The notes: generated by a model from the letters alone, not told the origin. Shown: positions 25,746 through 36,143, counted from the stretch's first letter. The stretch is 64,000 nt of DNA from Lachnospiraceae bacterium (GCA_910574715.1 CAJTCH010000004.1:136588-200587); one strand, 5' to 3'. Translations and numbers: made by a program.

Positions 25746-27173
25746 ATGATAGTAGAAGTAATTAGCAGTAATAAGGAACTGGAGAATGTAAGGCCGTTTC
25801 ATGTGGAGCATCTGCTGTGGGGAACGAAGGCTATTCCAAGGACGTACGGATATCTGGGTTTTGTTCCGGATGAAGGGTTCTATCTGAAGATGGTATGTGA
25901 GGAGAGTGAACCGCTCCGCACATATGAGAATTTTCTGGACCCTGTTTACAGGGACAGTGCAATGGAAGCATTTCTCCAATTTGAACCTCAGAGAGGCGGA
26001 CGTGAGACGGCGGTTTATCTTAATTTTGAGGCGAATGCGAACGGCGCGCTGTTGGCGGCGTATGGCAGCGGGCGTACATACAGGACCTATTTTTCCAAAG
26101 AAGAGTTGGACCTGTTTGGCTGCACGGCGGCGATAGAGGAGGATCATTGGAGTTTTTCGATTTTTATTCCGATTCAGGTGCTGGAGAATGTCTATGGATC
26201 TCTGAATCTTGGGATAGGAAGCAGATTCACCTGCAATTTTTATAAGATATCAGAGTCGAAGGCTATTGAGCATTATGCATCCTGTTTCCCGATCCGGTCA
26301 GAGATTCCAAGCTTCCACATGCCGGAATATTTCGGCGAGGCAAGGATCGGCGAGCACAAGGATGCGGACGCACATTTATTATATTCCCCTTATGCAGGGG
26401 TGGATATAAAACAAAGAAAGGATAATCAGGAGGGTATATTCATGAAGATCTACAAAGCAGCAGATTACAAGGAGATGAGCAGAAAGGCGGCGAATATTAT
26501 CGCGTCACAGGTGATCTTGAAGCCGGATTGCGTACTGGGACTGGCGACGGGATCTACACCGATCGGAACTTATGAGAGGTTGGTTTCTCTGTATAAGGAG
26601 GGGAATCTGGACTTTTCCAATGTGAAGACGGTGAATCTGGACGAGTACAAGGGACTTCCCCGTACCAATGACCAGAGCTATTATTACTTCATGCATGAGA
26701 ACCTGTTTGACAAGGTGAATATTGATCCGGCTAACACGAACCTCCCGGATGGAATGGAACCGGACAGCGACAAGGAGTGTGCGAGATATGAGGAACTGAT
26801 CGAGTCTCTTGGCGGGGTGGATCTGCAGCTTCTGGGTCTTGGCCATAACGGGCATATCGGATTCAATGAGCCGGCAGATGCGTTTGATAAGGTGACGCAC
26901 TGTGTAGATCTGCAGGAGAGTACGATCGAGGCGAATAAGAGGTTTTTCGCTTCGGCAGATGATGTTCCGAAGCAGGCGTATACCATGGGGATCGGGACGA
27001 TCATGCGTGCGAAGAAGGTGTTGCTTGTTGTCAGCGGAGAGGACAAGGCGGATATTGTGGCGAAGGCGTTCTTTGGGCCTGTGACTCCGGCGGTTCCGGC
27101 TTCGATCCTTCAGATGCATGGAGATGTAACATTGGTAGCGGACGCGGCGGCGTTATCTAAGATCCCTCAGTAA
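25746..27173 (+). CDS. nagB: CBM9-like domain fused to glucosamine-6-phosphate deaminase NagB
   Basis: One open frame of 475 residues joins two proteins that are normally separate. Residues 1-about 215 resemble the carbohydrate-binding family 9-like (DOMON-type) domain (WGTKAIPRTYGYLGFVPDEGFYLKM, YLNFEANANGALLAAYG, WSFSIFIPIQVLE), with no signal peptide. Residues 233-475 are a complete NagB (MKIYKAADYKEMSRKAANIIASQVI, LGLATGSTPIGTYERL, NLDEYKGL, LGLGHNGHIGFNEPA), which converts glucosamine-6-phosphate to fructose-6-phosphate and ammonia. The second half has its own ATG at 26442 with a strong CAGGAGGGTATATTC site, so free NagB is probably also made. The stop codon that should separate the genes is absent. 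It heads the LNB/GNB-type cluster. Confidence 0.88.
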   Translation: MIVEVISSNKELENVRPFHVEHLLWGTKAIPRTYGYLGFVPDEGFYLKMVCEESEPLRTYENFLDPVYRDSAMEAFLQFEPQRGGRETAVYLNFEANANGALLAAYGSGRTYRTYFSKEELDLFGCTAAIEEDHWSFSIFIPIQVLENVYGSLNLGIGSRFTCNFYKISESKAIEHYASCFPIRSEIPSFHMPEYFGEARIGEHKDADAHLLYSPYAGVDIKQRKDNQEGIFMKIYKAADYKEMSRKAANIIASQVILKPDCVLGLATGSTPIGTYERLVSLYKEGNLDFSNVKTVNLDEYKGLPRTNDQSYYYFMHENLFDKVNIDPANTNLPDGMEPDSDKECARYEELIESLGGVDLQLLGLGHNGHIGFNEPADAFDKVTHCVDLQESTIEANKRFFASADDVPKQAYTMGIGTIMRAKKVLLVVSGEDKADIVAKAFFGPVTPAVPASILQMHGDVTLVADAAALSKIPQ

Positions 27174-27208
27174 AGGGAGCCTGTAAACGGGTCAAAAGAG
27201 GTAAGAAT

Positions 27209-29416
27209 ATGGATAATCATAGGAGAGGGCGGGTTACGATCCCGACAGATGTAGATGTGGTTCCGGAGACATTGGAACTTGTGAAGCGCTGGGGAGCAGA
27301 CGCGATCCGTGACTGCGACGGAACGGAATATCCGGAAGAGCTTAAGGCTGTGGATGCTAAGGTGTATTCGACTTACTATACTACAAGGAAAGATAACGAG
27401 TGGGCGAAGGCCCACCCGGAAGAGATTCAGCAGATGTATATCATGACGCCGTTTTATAATGCGGCGGAGGATACCTTAAGGATTCATTTGATGAACCATC
27501 TGTATCCGGATATGCTGGCAGTAAATTCGCGGGACGATATCCGGAGATGGTGGGAGGTCATAGACCGTACCACAGGTCTGGCCGTACCTGCAGACGAGAA
27601 GGACGGCACAAGGATATGCGGTGCGGACGGCGCCGCGGCCAGATGGCATTATGAAGAGGCGGCAGGTGATGTAGTGATCACACATGCGGATGAATTCCAT
27701 GATTATACGGTGAGCTTCCTTGCCTATATTATGTGGGATCCGGTGCATATGTACAATGCGGTGACCAATGACTGGCAGGGTGTGGAGAAGCAGATCACGT
27801 TTGATGTGCGCCAGCCGAAGACCAGGGAATTCTCCATGAAGCGTCTGCGGCGGTATATTGCGGATAATCCGCATATTGATGTGATTCGCTATACTACATT
27901 CTTCCATCAGTTTACACTGATTTTCGATGAGTTTGCCAGAGAGAAATATGTGGACTGGTACGGATATTCGGCGTCGGTAAGTCCGTATATCTTGGAGCAG
28001 TTCGAGCGGGAGGCAGGATATCCGTTCCGGCCGGAGTATATTATCGATCAGGGATATATGAACAATACCTACCGGATCCCGTCCAGAGAGTTCCGGGATT
28101 TTCAGGATTTCCAGAGAAGAGAGGTCGCAAAGCTTGCCAAAGAGATGGTGGACATCACGCACGAATACGGAAAAGAGGCGATGATGTTCCTTGGAGACCA
28201 CTGGATCGGAATGGAACCTTTCATGGATGAATTCAAAGAGATCGGGCTGGATGCAGTCGTTGGAAGTGTGGGTAACGGTGCGACCCTGCGGCTGATCAGT
28301 GATATCGAGGGAGTCCGCTATACGGAAGGCCGGTTCCTGCCGTATTTCTTCCCGGATACCTTCCATGAAGGAGGAGATCCTGTGAGGGAAGCGAAGGTGA
28401 ACTGGGTGACGGCAAGAAGGGCGATCCTTCGCAAACCGATCGACCGTATCGGGTACGGCGGCTATCTGAAGCTTGCAATGGAATTCCCGGAATTCATAGA
28501 CTATGTAGAGGAGGTCTGCGAGGAGTTCCGGGTTCTGTATGAGAATATCAAGGGTACGGTTCCTCATTGCGTGAAGAGAGTGGCTGTGCTGAACAGTTGG
28601 GGAAAGATGCGTGCATGGGGGAATCATATGGTGCATCATGCGCTCTATCATAAGCAGAATTATTCTTATGCGGGAGTGATCGAGGCGTTAAGCGGCGCTC
28701 CGTTTGATGTCAGCTTCATCAGCTTCGATGATATCAGGGAGAATCCGTCCATCATGGATGATATTGATGTGATCCTGAACGTGGGAGACGCCAATACGGC
28801 CTACACCGGCGGAGAGAACTGGAAGGATGAGAAGATCGTGACTGCTGTCAAGAGATTTGTCTACCGGGGAGGCGGCTTCATCGGAGTTGGCGAGCCGGCG
28901 GCATATCAGTGGCAGGGGCGGTTCTTCCAGTTGGCCGGCGTCCTGGGTGTTGAGGAAGAGACCGGATTTACGCTGAATGTTGACAAATATAACTGGGAGG
29001 AGCATGAGCATTTTATTACGGAGGACTGCAAAGGCGATATTGATTTTGGGGAAGGCAAGAAGAATATCTTCGCGCTCGACGGTACGACTGTGATCTGCCA
29101 GAAGGATAAGGAAGTACAGCTGGCAGCGAATTCCTTCGGCAAGGGGAGAGGCGTGTACATCGGCGGACTTCCCTACAGCTTCGAGAACAACAGGCTTCTG
29201 TACCGGGCGATCCTGTGGGCTGCCGGCGCGGAAGATGAGCTTCACCGGTGGTTCAGTACCAACTACAACGTGGAAGTGCATGCCTATACCAAGAACGGCA
29301 AATACTGCGTGGTAAATAATACTTATGAACCGCAGGAGACGACAGTATATAAGGGAGACGGAACGAGTTTTGACCTTCAGATGAAGGCGAACGAGATTAT
29401 ATGGTATCCTATATAG
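27209..29416 (+). CDS. gnpA: 1,3-beta-galactosyl-N-acetylhexosamine phosphorylase (GH112)
   Basis: Cytosolic GH112 phosphorylase of 735 residues, the usual size. It phosphorolyses lacto-N-biose I or galacto-N-biose to galactose-1-phosphate and GlcNAc or GalNAc. The N-terminal barrel opens RGRVTIPTDVDVVPETLELVKRWGADAIRDCDGTEYPEEL, the family signature; SFLAYIMWDPVHMYNAVTNDW and YTTFFHQFTLIFDEFAREKYVDWYGYSASVSP form the active-site region, followed by a glutamine-amidotransferase-like middle domain and a beta domain. Neighbouring nagB, NahK-type kinase and nucleotidyltransferase favour LNB/GNB over the galactosyl-rhamnose activity known in some GH112 members. AAAAGAGGTAAGAAT precedes the start; 35 bases after nagB. 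Confidence 0.93.
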   Translation: MDNHRRGRVTIPTDVDVVPETLELVKRWGADAIRDCDGTEYPEELKAVDAKVYSTYYTTRKDNEWAKAHPEEIQQMYIMTPFYNAAEDTLRIHLMNHLYPDMLAVNSRDDIRRWWEVIDRTTGLAVPADEKDGTRICGADGAAARWHYEEAAGDVVITHADEFHDYTVSFLAYIMWDPVHMYNAVTNDWQGVEKQITFDVRQPKTREFSMKRLRRYIADNPHIDVIRYTTFFHQFTLIFDEFAREKYVDWYGYSASVSPYILEQFEREAGYPFRPEYIIDQGYMNNTYRIPSREFRDFQDFQRREVAKLAKEMVDITHEYGKEAMMFLGDHWIGMEPFMDEFKEIGLDAVVGSVGNGATLRLISDIEGVRYTEGRFLPYFFPDTFHEGGDPVREAKVNWVTARRAILRKPIDRIGYGGYLKLAMEFPEFIDYVEEVCEEFRVLYENIKGTVPHCVKRVAVLNSWGKMRAWGNHMVHHALYHKQNYSYAGVIEALSGAPFDVSFISFDDIRENPSIMDDIDVILNVGDANTAYTGGENWKDEKIVTAVKRFVYRGGGFIGVGEPAAYQWQGRFFQLAGVLGVEEETGFTLNVDKYNWEEHEHFITEDCKGDIDFGEGKKNIFALDGTTVICQKDKEVQLAANSFGKGRGVYIGGLPYSFENNRLLYRAILWAAGAEDELHRWFSTNYNVEVHAYTKNGKYCVVNNTYEPQETTVYKGDGTSFDLQMKANEIIWYPI

Positions 29417-29457
29417 GAGATGCTGCGTCTTCTTGGCAGCAGTATACCAGATGAGAG

Positions 29458-29486
29458 GGCGGAGGGGCTAGAAGCTTCCCTCCGCC
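29458..29486. terminator. Hairpin between convergent genes
   Basis: 9-bp perfect stem (GGCGGAGGG at 29458-29466 with 29478-29486) with an 11-base loop between gnpA and the minus-strand araC-type gene. T-tails are poor on both sides, so termination strength is uncertain. Confidence 0.5.
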
Positions 29487-30382
29487 ATTGCTTTGATGGA
29501 CAGTGCGTATTCTGACGGCGTCATACCGGTGACTTTCTTGAACTGCCGGGAGAAATAGTGAATGGAAGAATAGCCAAGCTGTTCGGAGATCTGTGTGAAA
29601 TTCAGCCGGTTCATCCGTATCATTTCCTTTGCCGCGTTGATCTTCATCAGGGAGAAATACTCGATGATCCCAAGGCCGCAGCAGTCTTTGAAGATCTTCT
29701 GAAGCTGGGATCTGCCGATCAGGTTAGCGCGGCAGATCTGGTCGATGGTGACGGATGTGTGGATATGGACTTTCAGATATTCCGTGACCCGGTTGAAGAT
29801 CTCAGTATCGCTTTTGCTCTTGGTGGATTTGAGCACCCTGGGATTGGAAAGCTGCTTATGAAGCGTTGCGGAATCGGAATATCTGCGGATCAGATGGATC
29901 AGAAGCTGCTCCAGATAGAGACTGATCAACTGTTCGGCGCCGAACAGCTCCGGTTCCTTTCTTGGCATGTTCTGCAGGTATGGGTCATCCAGCCGGCAGT
30001 CGAAGCAGCGTCTTGCCTCGCTGATGATATTGGCAAGGATATTGCGTTCTGCTTCGTCGATCTTGAGTGTCTTCCTTCGGAAAAATGCCATTGCTTTGTC
30101 CTCACAGCGGAAGGAAATGACGACCAGGTTAGGGGCAACCTCTCCGGTTGCTCTGACGTTGTGGAATTCGTTGGGCTGATGAAAGGTGATCTCGCCGTGC
30201 CTTAAGACGGAACGTTCCGTGTCTGCCGTTACGATCACCTCTCCTTTGTCAACACAGAGGAATTCCCAGAAATCATGGGATTCTCCTTCGAAAGAGAAAT
30301 CACTCATATATTCAAAGTAGTGGATGCTGTAGACCTTGCTGATAGATATTGATTTTCTAAGTATGATTCCGTTGTAGCTCAT
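29468..30382 (-). CDS. AraC-family transcriptional regulator
   Basis: Regulator of 304 residues. An N-terminal cupin-like sensor (FEFLCVDKGEVIVTADTE-type strands, GEITFHQPNEFHNVRATG) precedes a C-terminal double HTH: first SVTIDQICRANLIGRSQLQKIFKD, second LNFTQISEQLGYSSIHYFSRQFKKVTGMTPSEYA, a near-perfect AraC signature. AAAGAGGTT lies upstream of ATG 30382. It is divergent from the nucleotidyltransferase/NahK genes and convergent with gnpA, so it most likely controls the hexosamine cluster; the effector is probably a sugar such as LNB, GNB or N-acetylhexosamine. Confidence 0.93.
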   Translation of the reverse strand: MSYNGIILRKSISISKVYSIHYFEYMSDFSFEGESHDFWEFLCVDKGEVIVTADTERSVLRHGEITFHQPNEFHNVRATGEVAPNLVVISFRCEDKAMAFFRRKTLKIDEAERNILANIISEARRCFDCRLDDPYLQNMPRKEPELFGAEQLISLYLEQLLIHLIRRYSDSATLHKQLSNPRVLKSTKSKSDTEIFNRVTEYLKVHIHTSVTIDQICRANLIGRSQLQKIFKDCCGLGIIEYFSLMKINAAKEMIRMNRLNFTQISEQLGYSSIHYFSRQFKKVTGMTPSEYALSIKAMAEGSF

Positions 30383-30460
30383 GGTGTAACCTCTTTATCT
30401 GAAATAACATGTATGACTTTATTTTACTGTATTTCGGATTAAATGAAAAGACGGGAAGCG

Positions 30461-30478
30461 CAGATAGTGCAGATAGTG
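30461..30478. promoter_or_regulatory. Tandem 9-bp repeat, candidate AraC-type operator
   Basis: Two adjacent copies of CAGATAGTG (30461-30469 and 30470-30478) in the divergent intergenic region between the AraC gene and the nucleotidyltransferase gene. Tandem direct repeats are the usual binding mode of AraC-family activators. Confidence 0.45.
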
Positions 30479-30584
30479 CAAATCATGTAAAACATATTAT
30501 AAAGATTTTTAGACATCTTTGTAATACAATGCAGATACATGGAAATGGTTTGTAACAGTTCAGAAAGAAATGGAGGTAAAAAAG

Positions 30585-31511
30585 ATGAACAAACCTGTAT
30601 TGGTGATCATGGCGGCAGGAATGGGGAGCCGTTATGGAGGATTGAAGCAGATGGACCCGGTTGACAGCGAAGGACATATTATCATGGATTTTTCCATGTA
30701 TGACGCGAAAAGGGCAGGATTTGATAAAGTGATCTTTATAATTAAGCGGGAATTTGAAGAAGGTTTCCGGGAGAAGGTCGGTAAACGTATCGAGAAATAT
30801 ATGGAAGTATCCTATGCATTTCAGGATATCGGGAATATTCCGGCGGGCTATGAGGTGCCTGAGGGCCGCGTGAAGCCATGGGGAACGGCGCATGCGGTAC
30901 TGAGCTGTATTGATCAGGTTGACGGGCCGTTTGCAGTGATCAATGCAGATGACTATTATGGAAGAGAAGCGTTCCGACTGATCTATGACTATCTGTCAGC
31001 ACATGAGGATGACGAGAAATACCGTTATACGATGGTAGGATACCTGCTTGGCAATACGGTAACGGATAATGGACATGTGTCACGCGGCATCTGCGAGATC
31101 AATATGCAGGGGGAACTGATCAGCGTCGAGGAGAGGACACGGATCGAGAAACGTGATGGCGGGATCGCATTTACGGAGGATGACGGCAAGACCTGGACGG
31201 AAGTTTCCGGAGACGCTGTCGTGTCCATGAATATGTGGGGATTTACGAAGAGTATCTTACATGAGATCAGAGACGGATTCCCGGCGTTTCTTGACAAAGG
31301 GCTTAAAAGCAATCCGATGAAGTGTGAGTATTACCTTCCGGCGGTGGTGAGCCGTCTCCTGGAAGAAGGGAAGGCAACGGCGGCTGTTCTTAAGTCGGCG
31401 GATAAGTGGTATGGGATCACGTACAAAGAGGATAAACCAGTGGTAGTTGCAGCGCTTCAGAAGATGAAGGACGATGGGATCTATCCAATGCATTTATGGG
31501 AGGAAGAATAA
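30585..31511 (+). CDS. NTP transferase family sugar-1-phosphate nucleotidyltransferase
   Basis: Protein of 308 residues. The N terminus VLVIMAAGMGSRYGGLKQMDPV carries the nucleotidyltransferase signature GxGxRxGxxKQ, and VINADDYYGREAF the metal-binding Asp region. It probably forms UDP-hexose or UDP-N-acetylhexosamine from a sugar-1-phosphate and UTP. ATG 30585 has TGGAGGT 8 bases upstream. Its stop codon overlaps the kinase start (TAATG), so the two are translationally coupled: the kinase would supply N-acetylhexosamine-1-phosphate to this enzyme. Not classical GalU, which is somewhat different in its C-terminal half. Confidence 0.85.
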   Translation: MNKPVLVIMAAGMGSRYGGLKQMDPVDSEGHIIMDFSMYDAKRAGFDKVIFIIKREFEEGFREKVGKRIEKYMEVSYAFQDIGNIPAGYEVPEGRVKPWGTAHAVLSCIDQVDGPFAVINADDYYGREAFRLIYDYLSAHEDDEKYRYTMVGYLLGNTVTDNGHVSRGICEINMQGELISVEERTRIEKRDGGIAFTEDDGKTWTEVSGDAVVSMNMWGFTKSILHEIRDGFPAFLDKGLKSNPMKCEYYLPAVVSRLLEEGKATAAVLKSADKWYGITYKEDKPVVVAALQKMKDDGIYPMHLWEEE

Positions 31512-32662
31512 TGGGGGAAGCATCACCGATTCAGATTGCAGAGGTAATTGCTAATTTTCAGTATAACGGAAGGCTTGTGAGAGGATGTGCCTATGGAAAT
31601 GGACATATCAATGACACATATCTTCTGACATTCCAGATCTCCGGCATGGGAAGCATCAAGGTCATCCTGCAGAAGATGAATAAGGACGTCTTTGGGAAGC
31701 CGGAGGAGTTGATGGAGAATGTGATGGGTGTCACTGCATTTCTGAGGGAACAGATCATCAAGAACGGCGGAGATCCGGAGCGGGAGACGCTGAATGTGAT
31801 CCCTGCCTACGATAACAAACCGTATTACCGTGATTCTTATGGTGATTACTGGCGTTCTTATAAGTTCATCACGGATGCTACCAGCTATGATGTGGTGGAG
31901 AAGCCGGAGCATTTCTATGAGAGCGCGCTGGCGTTCGGGAATTTCCAGTGTATGCTGGCGGATTATCCGGCTGAGACGCTCAATGAGACGATCGAAGGGT
32001 TTCATGATACTAAGGCGAGATTCGCGGTATTCAAGAAGGCCGTGGAAGAGGATGTGATGGAGCGGGCGGCTTTCGTGAGAGATGAGATCCAGTTTGTTCT
32101 AGACAGAGAGGAGGTTGCGGATTATTTCGGGGACCTTCAGGCGAAGGGAGAGCTGCCGATCCGTGTAACACATAACGATACGAAGCTTAACAATATTATG
32201 ATCGATAATAAGACGGGGAAAGGAATCTGCGTGATCGATCTGGATACGGTTATGCCGGGGCTTGCCATGAATGACTTCGGGGATTCGATCCGTTTCGGCG
32301 CAAGTACGGCGGCAGAGGACGAGAGGGATCTGTCGAAAGTGTCCTGTGATATGGAGTTGTTCGAGCTGTATGCCAAAGGCTTCATAGAAGGATGTGCAGG
32401 AAGGCTGACGGACAGGGAGATCGAACTGCTTCCCATGGGTGCGAAGGTGATGACTTTCGAGTGCGGTATGCGCTTCCTGACGGATTATCTCCAGGGGGAC
32501 CGGTATTTTAAGATCCACAGAGAAGAGCACAATCTTGACCGGTGCCGGACGCAGTTCAAGCTGGTTGAGGATATGGAGAAGAAATGGGATATTATGCAGG
32601 ATATTGTTAAGAAATATGGGTTCAATAATAGAAAACCCCTTGACAAGGGAGACTATTCGTAA
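31511..32662 (+). CDS. N-acetylhexosamine 1-kinase-like phosphotransferase (NahK type)
   Basis: APH-fold kinase of 383 residues. The N lobe contains YGNGHINDTYLLTF, the nucleotide loop; the catalytic loop is RVTHNDTKLNNIMID (HND...N) and the metal-binding segment VIDLDTVMPGLAMNDFGDSIR. In bifidobacteria NahK (LnpB) phosphorylates GlcNAc/GalNAc at C1 after the GH112 phosphorylase has released it; the presence here of gnpA, nagB and a nucleotidyltransferase supports the same role. The start overlaps the previous stop by one base, with GGAGGAAG upstream. Confidence 0.85.
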   Translation: MGEASPIQIAEVIANFQYNGRLVRGCAYGNGHINDTYLLTFQISGMGSIKVILQKMNKDVFGKPEELMENVMGVTAFLREQIIKNGGDPERETLNVIPAYDNKPYYRDSYGDYWRSYKFITDATSYDVVEKPEHFYESALAFGNFQCMLADYPAETLNETIEGFHDTKARFAVFKKAVEEDVMERAAFVRDEIQFVLDREEVADYFGDLQAKGELPIRVTHNDTKLNNIMIDNKTGKGICVIDLDTVMPGLAMNDFGDSIRFGASTAAEDERDLSKVSCDMELFELYAKGFIEGCAGRLTDREIELLPMGAKVMTFECGMRFLTDYLQGDRYFKIHREEHNLDRCRTQFKLVEDMEKKWDIMQDIVKKYGFNNRKPLDKGDYS

Positions 32663-32800
32663 TAAACTAATCTAGCGTGCATCGGAAACGCCGTGTTTTT
32701 TGTGTATAAATATGTTTCCATGCAGCAGACGGGCGAAGGTCAGCCCGAAGGAATTGGCAACAAGAATGCAACTTATTATGATCGTAGGAGGTGAAAGAGA

Positions 32801-33223
32801 ATGCCAACATTTAACCAGTTAGTAAAGAAAGGACGTCAGACATCTGTTAAGAAGTCTACAGCTCCAGCACTCCAGAAAGGGTATAACTCTTTGAGGAAGA
32901 GAAGCACGGATGTATCCGCTCCTCAGAAGAGAGGCGTATGTACTGCTGTTAAGACAGCTACACCTAAGAAGCCTAACTCAGCTCTTAGAAAGATTGCCAG
33001 AGTTCGTCTGTCTAACGGTATCGAGGTAACAAGTTATATCCCGGGAGAAGGACATAATCTTCAGGAGCATAGTGTTGTCCTGATCCGCGGAGGAAGAGTA
33101 AAAGACCTTCCAGGTACCAGATATCATATCGTTAGAGGTACACTCGACACAGCAGGCGTTGCAAAGAGAAGACAGGCACGTTCAAAATACGGCGCTAAAA
33201 GGCCGAAAGATGCTAAAAAGTAA
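32801..33223 (+). CDS. rpsL: 30S ribosomal protein S12
   Basis: S12 of 140 residues: [94 protein letters not shown]. It is part of the decoding centre; the [10 protein letters not shown] loop carries the Lys residue linked to streptomycin resistance and is wild type. GTAGGAGGTGAAAGAG precedes the start. First gene of the str operon. Confidence 0.99.
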   Translation: MPTFNQLVKKGRQTSVKKSTAPALQKGYNSLRKRSTDVSAPQKRGVCTAVKTATPKKPNSALRKIARVRLSNGIEVTSYIPGEGHNLQEHSVVLIRGGRVKDLPGTRYHIVRGTLDTAGVAKRRQARSKYGAKRPKDAKK

Positions 33224-33275
33224 ACCTGAACACTTAGCGAGGTATTTGTGAGCTTAGTGTGAAGGTTGTTCTTCT

Positions 33276-33333
33276 GAACGAAGAGAAGAAGAACTTCACT
33301 TAGAAGGCTAGAACGAAGAGAAGAAGAACTTCA
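33276..33333. repeat. Direct repeat in rpsL-rpsG spacer
   Basis: A 23-base sequence beginning GAACGAAGAGAAGAAGAAC occurs identically at 33276-33298 and 33311-33333. The first copy's end also pairs with GTGAAGGTTGTTCTT upstream to give an imperfect hairpin. The spacer (273 bases) is long for this gene pair and has no gene. Confidence 0.75.
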
Positions 33334-33418
33334 TTTATTACAATTTAAGTAGTCACAAACAGAACTATGATTAAGTAAGTTGCAAGATATAGAGAATTGC
33401 ACTACACAGTATCATTAG

Positions 33419-33967
<549 letters not shown>

Positions 33968-33980
33968 GAGGCAGCAAAGA

Positions 33981-36098
33981 ATGGCTGGAAGAGAATATCC
34001 GTTAGAGAGAACCAGGAACATCGGTATTATGGCGCATATTGATGCTGGAAAGACAACAACAACAGAGCGTATCTTATATTATACCGGTGTTAATCACAAG
34101 ATTGGTGATACTCATGAAGGTACCGCTACAATGGACTGGATGGCTCAGGAACAAGAGAGAGGTATCACCATTACTTCCGCTGCTACAACATGTCACTGGA
34201 CGCTGCAGGAGAACTGTAAGCCAAAAGAAGGTGAGTTGGAACACCGTATCAATATCATTGATACTCCGGGACACGTTGATTTTACGGTAGAAGTAGAACG
34301 TTCACTCCGTGTACTTGACGGTGCAGTAGGTGTATTTTGTGCTAAGGGCGGAGTTGAACCGCAGTCAGAGAACGTATGGCGTCAGGCTGACACATACAAT
34401 GTACCGAGAATGGCATTTATTAACAAGATGGATATCTTGGGAGCTAATTTCTATGGTGCAGTAGAACAGATCAAGACCAGATTGGGAAAGAATGCGATCT
34501 GCATCCAGCTTCCGATTGGAAAAGAAGACGATTTCAAGGGAATCATCGATCTCTTCGAGATGAAGGCTTATATCTACAATGATAATAAGGGAGATGATAT
34601 CTCAATCGTTGATATTCCGGAGGATATGGCAGATGACGCAGAGCTTTACCGTTCAGAACTGGTTGAGAAGATCTGCGAATTAGATGACGATCTGATGATG
34701 GCTTATCTGGAAGGTGAAGAGCCGACCGTTGATGAGTTAAAAGCAGTTTTAAGAAAAGCTACCTGCGAGTGTACTGCAGTTCCGGTATGCTGCGGAACTG
34801 CTTACAGGAATAAGGGAGTTCAGAAGCTCCTGGATGCAGTGGTTGAATTTATGCCTTCACCGCTTGATATACCGCCGATTCAAGGCGTTGATGCGGATGG
34901 CAATGATACAGAGAGACATTCTTCTGATGAAGAACCGTTCTCAGCCCTTGCATTTAAGATTATGACAGACCCATTCGTTGGTAAGCTGGCATATTTCAGA
35001 GTTTATTCTGGTACAATGAACTCAGGTTCTTATGTATTGAATGCAACAAAGGGAAAGAAAGAGCGTGTCGGACGTATTCTTCAGATGCACGCTAACAAGA
35101 GAGAAGAACTTAGCAAGGTATATTCCGGAGATATCGCGGCAGCGATCGGATTCAAGTTTACAACGACAGGTGATACCATCTGTGATGAGCAGCACCCGGT
35201 AATCTTAGAGTCTATGGAGTTCCCGGAGCCGGTTATCGAGCTTGCGATCGAGCCGAAGACCAAGGCTTCCCAGGGCAAGCTTGGAGAGTCGCTTGCGAAG
35301 CTTGCGGAAGAGGATCCGACCTTCCGTGCGCATACTGATCAGGAGACAGGTCAGACGATCATTGCCGGAATGGGAGAGCTTCATCTGGAGATCATCGTTG
35401 ACAGACTTCTCCGTGAGTTCAAGGTAGAGGCTAATGTAGGAGCACCTCAGGTTGCTTACAAGGAGGCATTTACCAAGGCAGTTGACGTAGATAGCAAGTA
35501 CGCGAAGCAGTCCGGCGGACGCGGACAGTACGGACACTGTAAGGTTAAGTTTGAGCCAATGGATATCAACGGCGAAGAAGTATTCAAGTTCGAGTCTACA
35601 GTAGTCGGCGGCGCGATTCCTAAGGAATATATCCCTAAGATCGGGGAAGGTATCGAGGAAGCTATGCAGGCTGGTATCCTTGGAGGATTCCCTGTTGTAG
35701 GCGTTAAGGCGAATGTATACGATGGTTCTTACCATGAAGTCGATTCAAGTGAGATGGCATTCCACATCGCCGGATCACTGGCGTTTAAGGACGCTATGAA
35801 GAAGGCTGCTCCGATATTGTGCGAGCCTATCATGAAGGTTGAAGTTACAATGCCGGAGGAATATATGGGCGACGTAATCGGTGATATCAATTCCCGGCGC
35901 GGAAGAATCGAGGGTATGGACGACTTAGGCGGCGGTAAGATCGTACGCGGATATGTTCCGTTGTCCGAGATGTTCGGGTACTCTACAGACCTTCGTTCCA
36001 GAACACAGGGACGCGGTAACTACTCAATGTTCTTCGAGAAATATGAGCCGGTTCCGAAATCTGTTCAGGAAAAGGTATTATCGAATAAAAATGCTTAA
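33981..36098 (+). CDS. fusA: Elongation factor G
   Basis: EF-G of 705 residues, a translational GTPase driving ribosome translocation. G1 [20 protein letters not shown]2 region [12 protein letters not shown]3 [15 protein letters not shown] and G4 NKMD are intact, followed by domains II-V ([16 protein letters not shown] motif [40 protein letters not shown]). ATG 33981 has GGAGGCAGC upstream, 13 bases after rpsG. Confidence 0.99.
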   Translation: MAGREYPLERTRNIGIMAHIDAGKTTTTERILYYTGVNHKIGDTHEGTATMDWMAQEQERGITITSAATTCHWTLQENCKPKEGELEHRINIIDTPGHVDFTVEVERSLRVLDGAVGVFCAKGGVEPQSENVWRQADTYNVPRMAFINKMDILGANFYGAVEQIKTRLGKNAICIQLPIGKEDDFKGIIDLFEMKAYIYNDNKGDDISIVDIPEDMADDAELYRSELVEKICELDDDLMMAYLEGEEPTVDELKAVLRKATCECTAVPVCCGTAYRNKGVQKLLDAVVEFMPSPLDIPPIQGVDADGNDTERHSSDEEPFSALAFKIMTDPFVGKLAYFRVYSGTMNSGSYVLNATKGKKERVGRILQMHANKREELSKVYSGDIAAAIGFKFTTTGDTICDEQHPVILESMEFPEPVIELAIEPKTKASQGKLGESLAKLAEEDPTFRAHTDQETGQTIIAGMGELHLEIIVDRLLREFKVEANVGAPQVAYKEAFTKAVDVDSKYAKQSGGRGQYGHCKVKFEPMDINGEEVFKFESTVVGGAIPKEYIPKIGEGIEEAMQAGILGGFPVVGVKANVYDGSYHEVDSSEMAFHIAGSLAFKDAMKKAAPILCEPIMKVEVTMPEEYMGDVIGDINSRRGRIEGMDDLGGGKIVRGYVPLSEMFGYSTDLRSRTQGRGNYSMFFEKYEPVPKSVQEKVLSNKNA

Positions 36099-36114
36099 TT
36101 AAGTAAGAAAAGGC

Positions 36115-36143
36115 TTGAAAAACTGTATGATTTGAAATATAAT
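36115..36143 (+). promoter_or_regulatory. Promoter of tuf
   Basis: TTGAAA at 36115-36120, 17-base spacer, perfect TATAAT at 36138-36143, 73 bases before the tuf start. Permits expression independent of the upstream str genes. Confidence 0.7.

Noticed and set aside
27476..28651. Long minus-strand open frame (391 codons) inside gnpA
   Set aside because: Shadow of the GH112 coding frame, with no start signal or family similarity.
29558..30205. Plus-strand frame of 215 codons opposite the AraC gene
   Set aside because: The minus strand encodes a complete AraC regulator with both HTH motifs; the plus frame is a mirror artefact.
32663..32800. Promoter and terminator-like signals before rpsL (TATAAA at 32705, a T-run near 32695)
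   Set aside because: The -35 is poor and the stem is only three base pairs; not enough to annotate.
33276..33333. Possible CRISPR repeat in the rpsL-rpsG spacer
   Set aside because: Only two copies, short spacer of 12 bases, no cas genes; a simple direct repeat.
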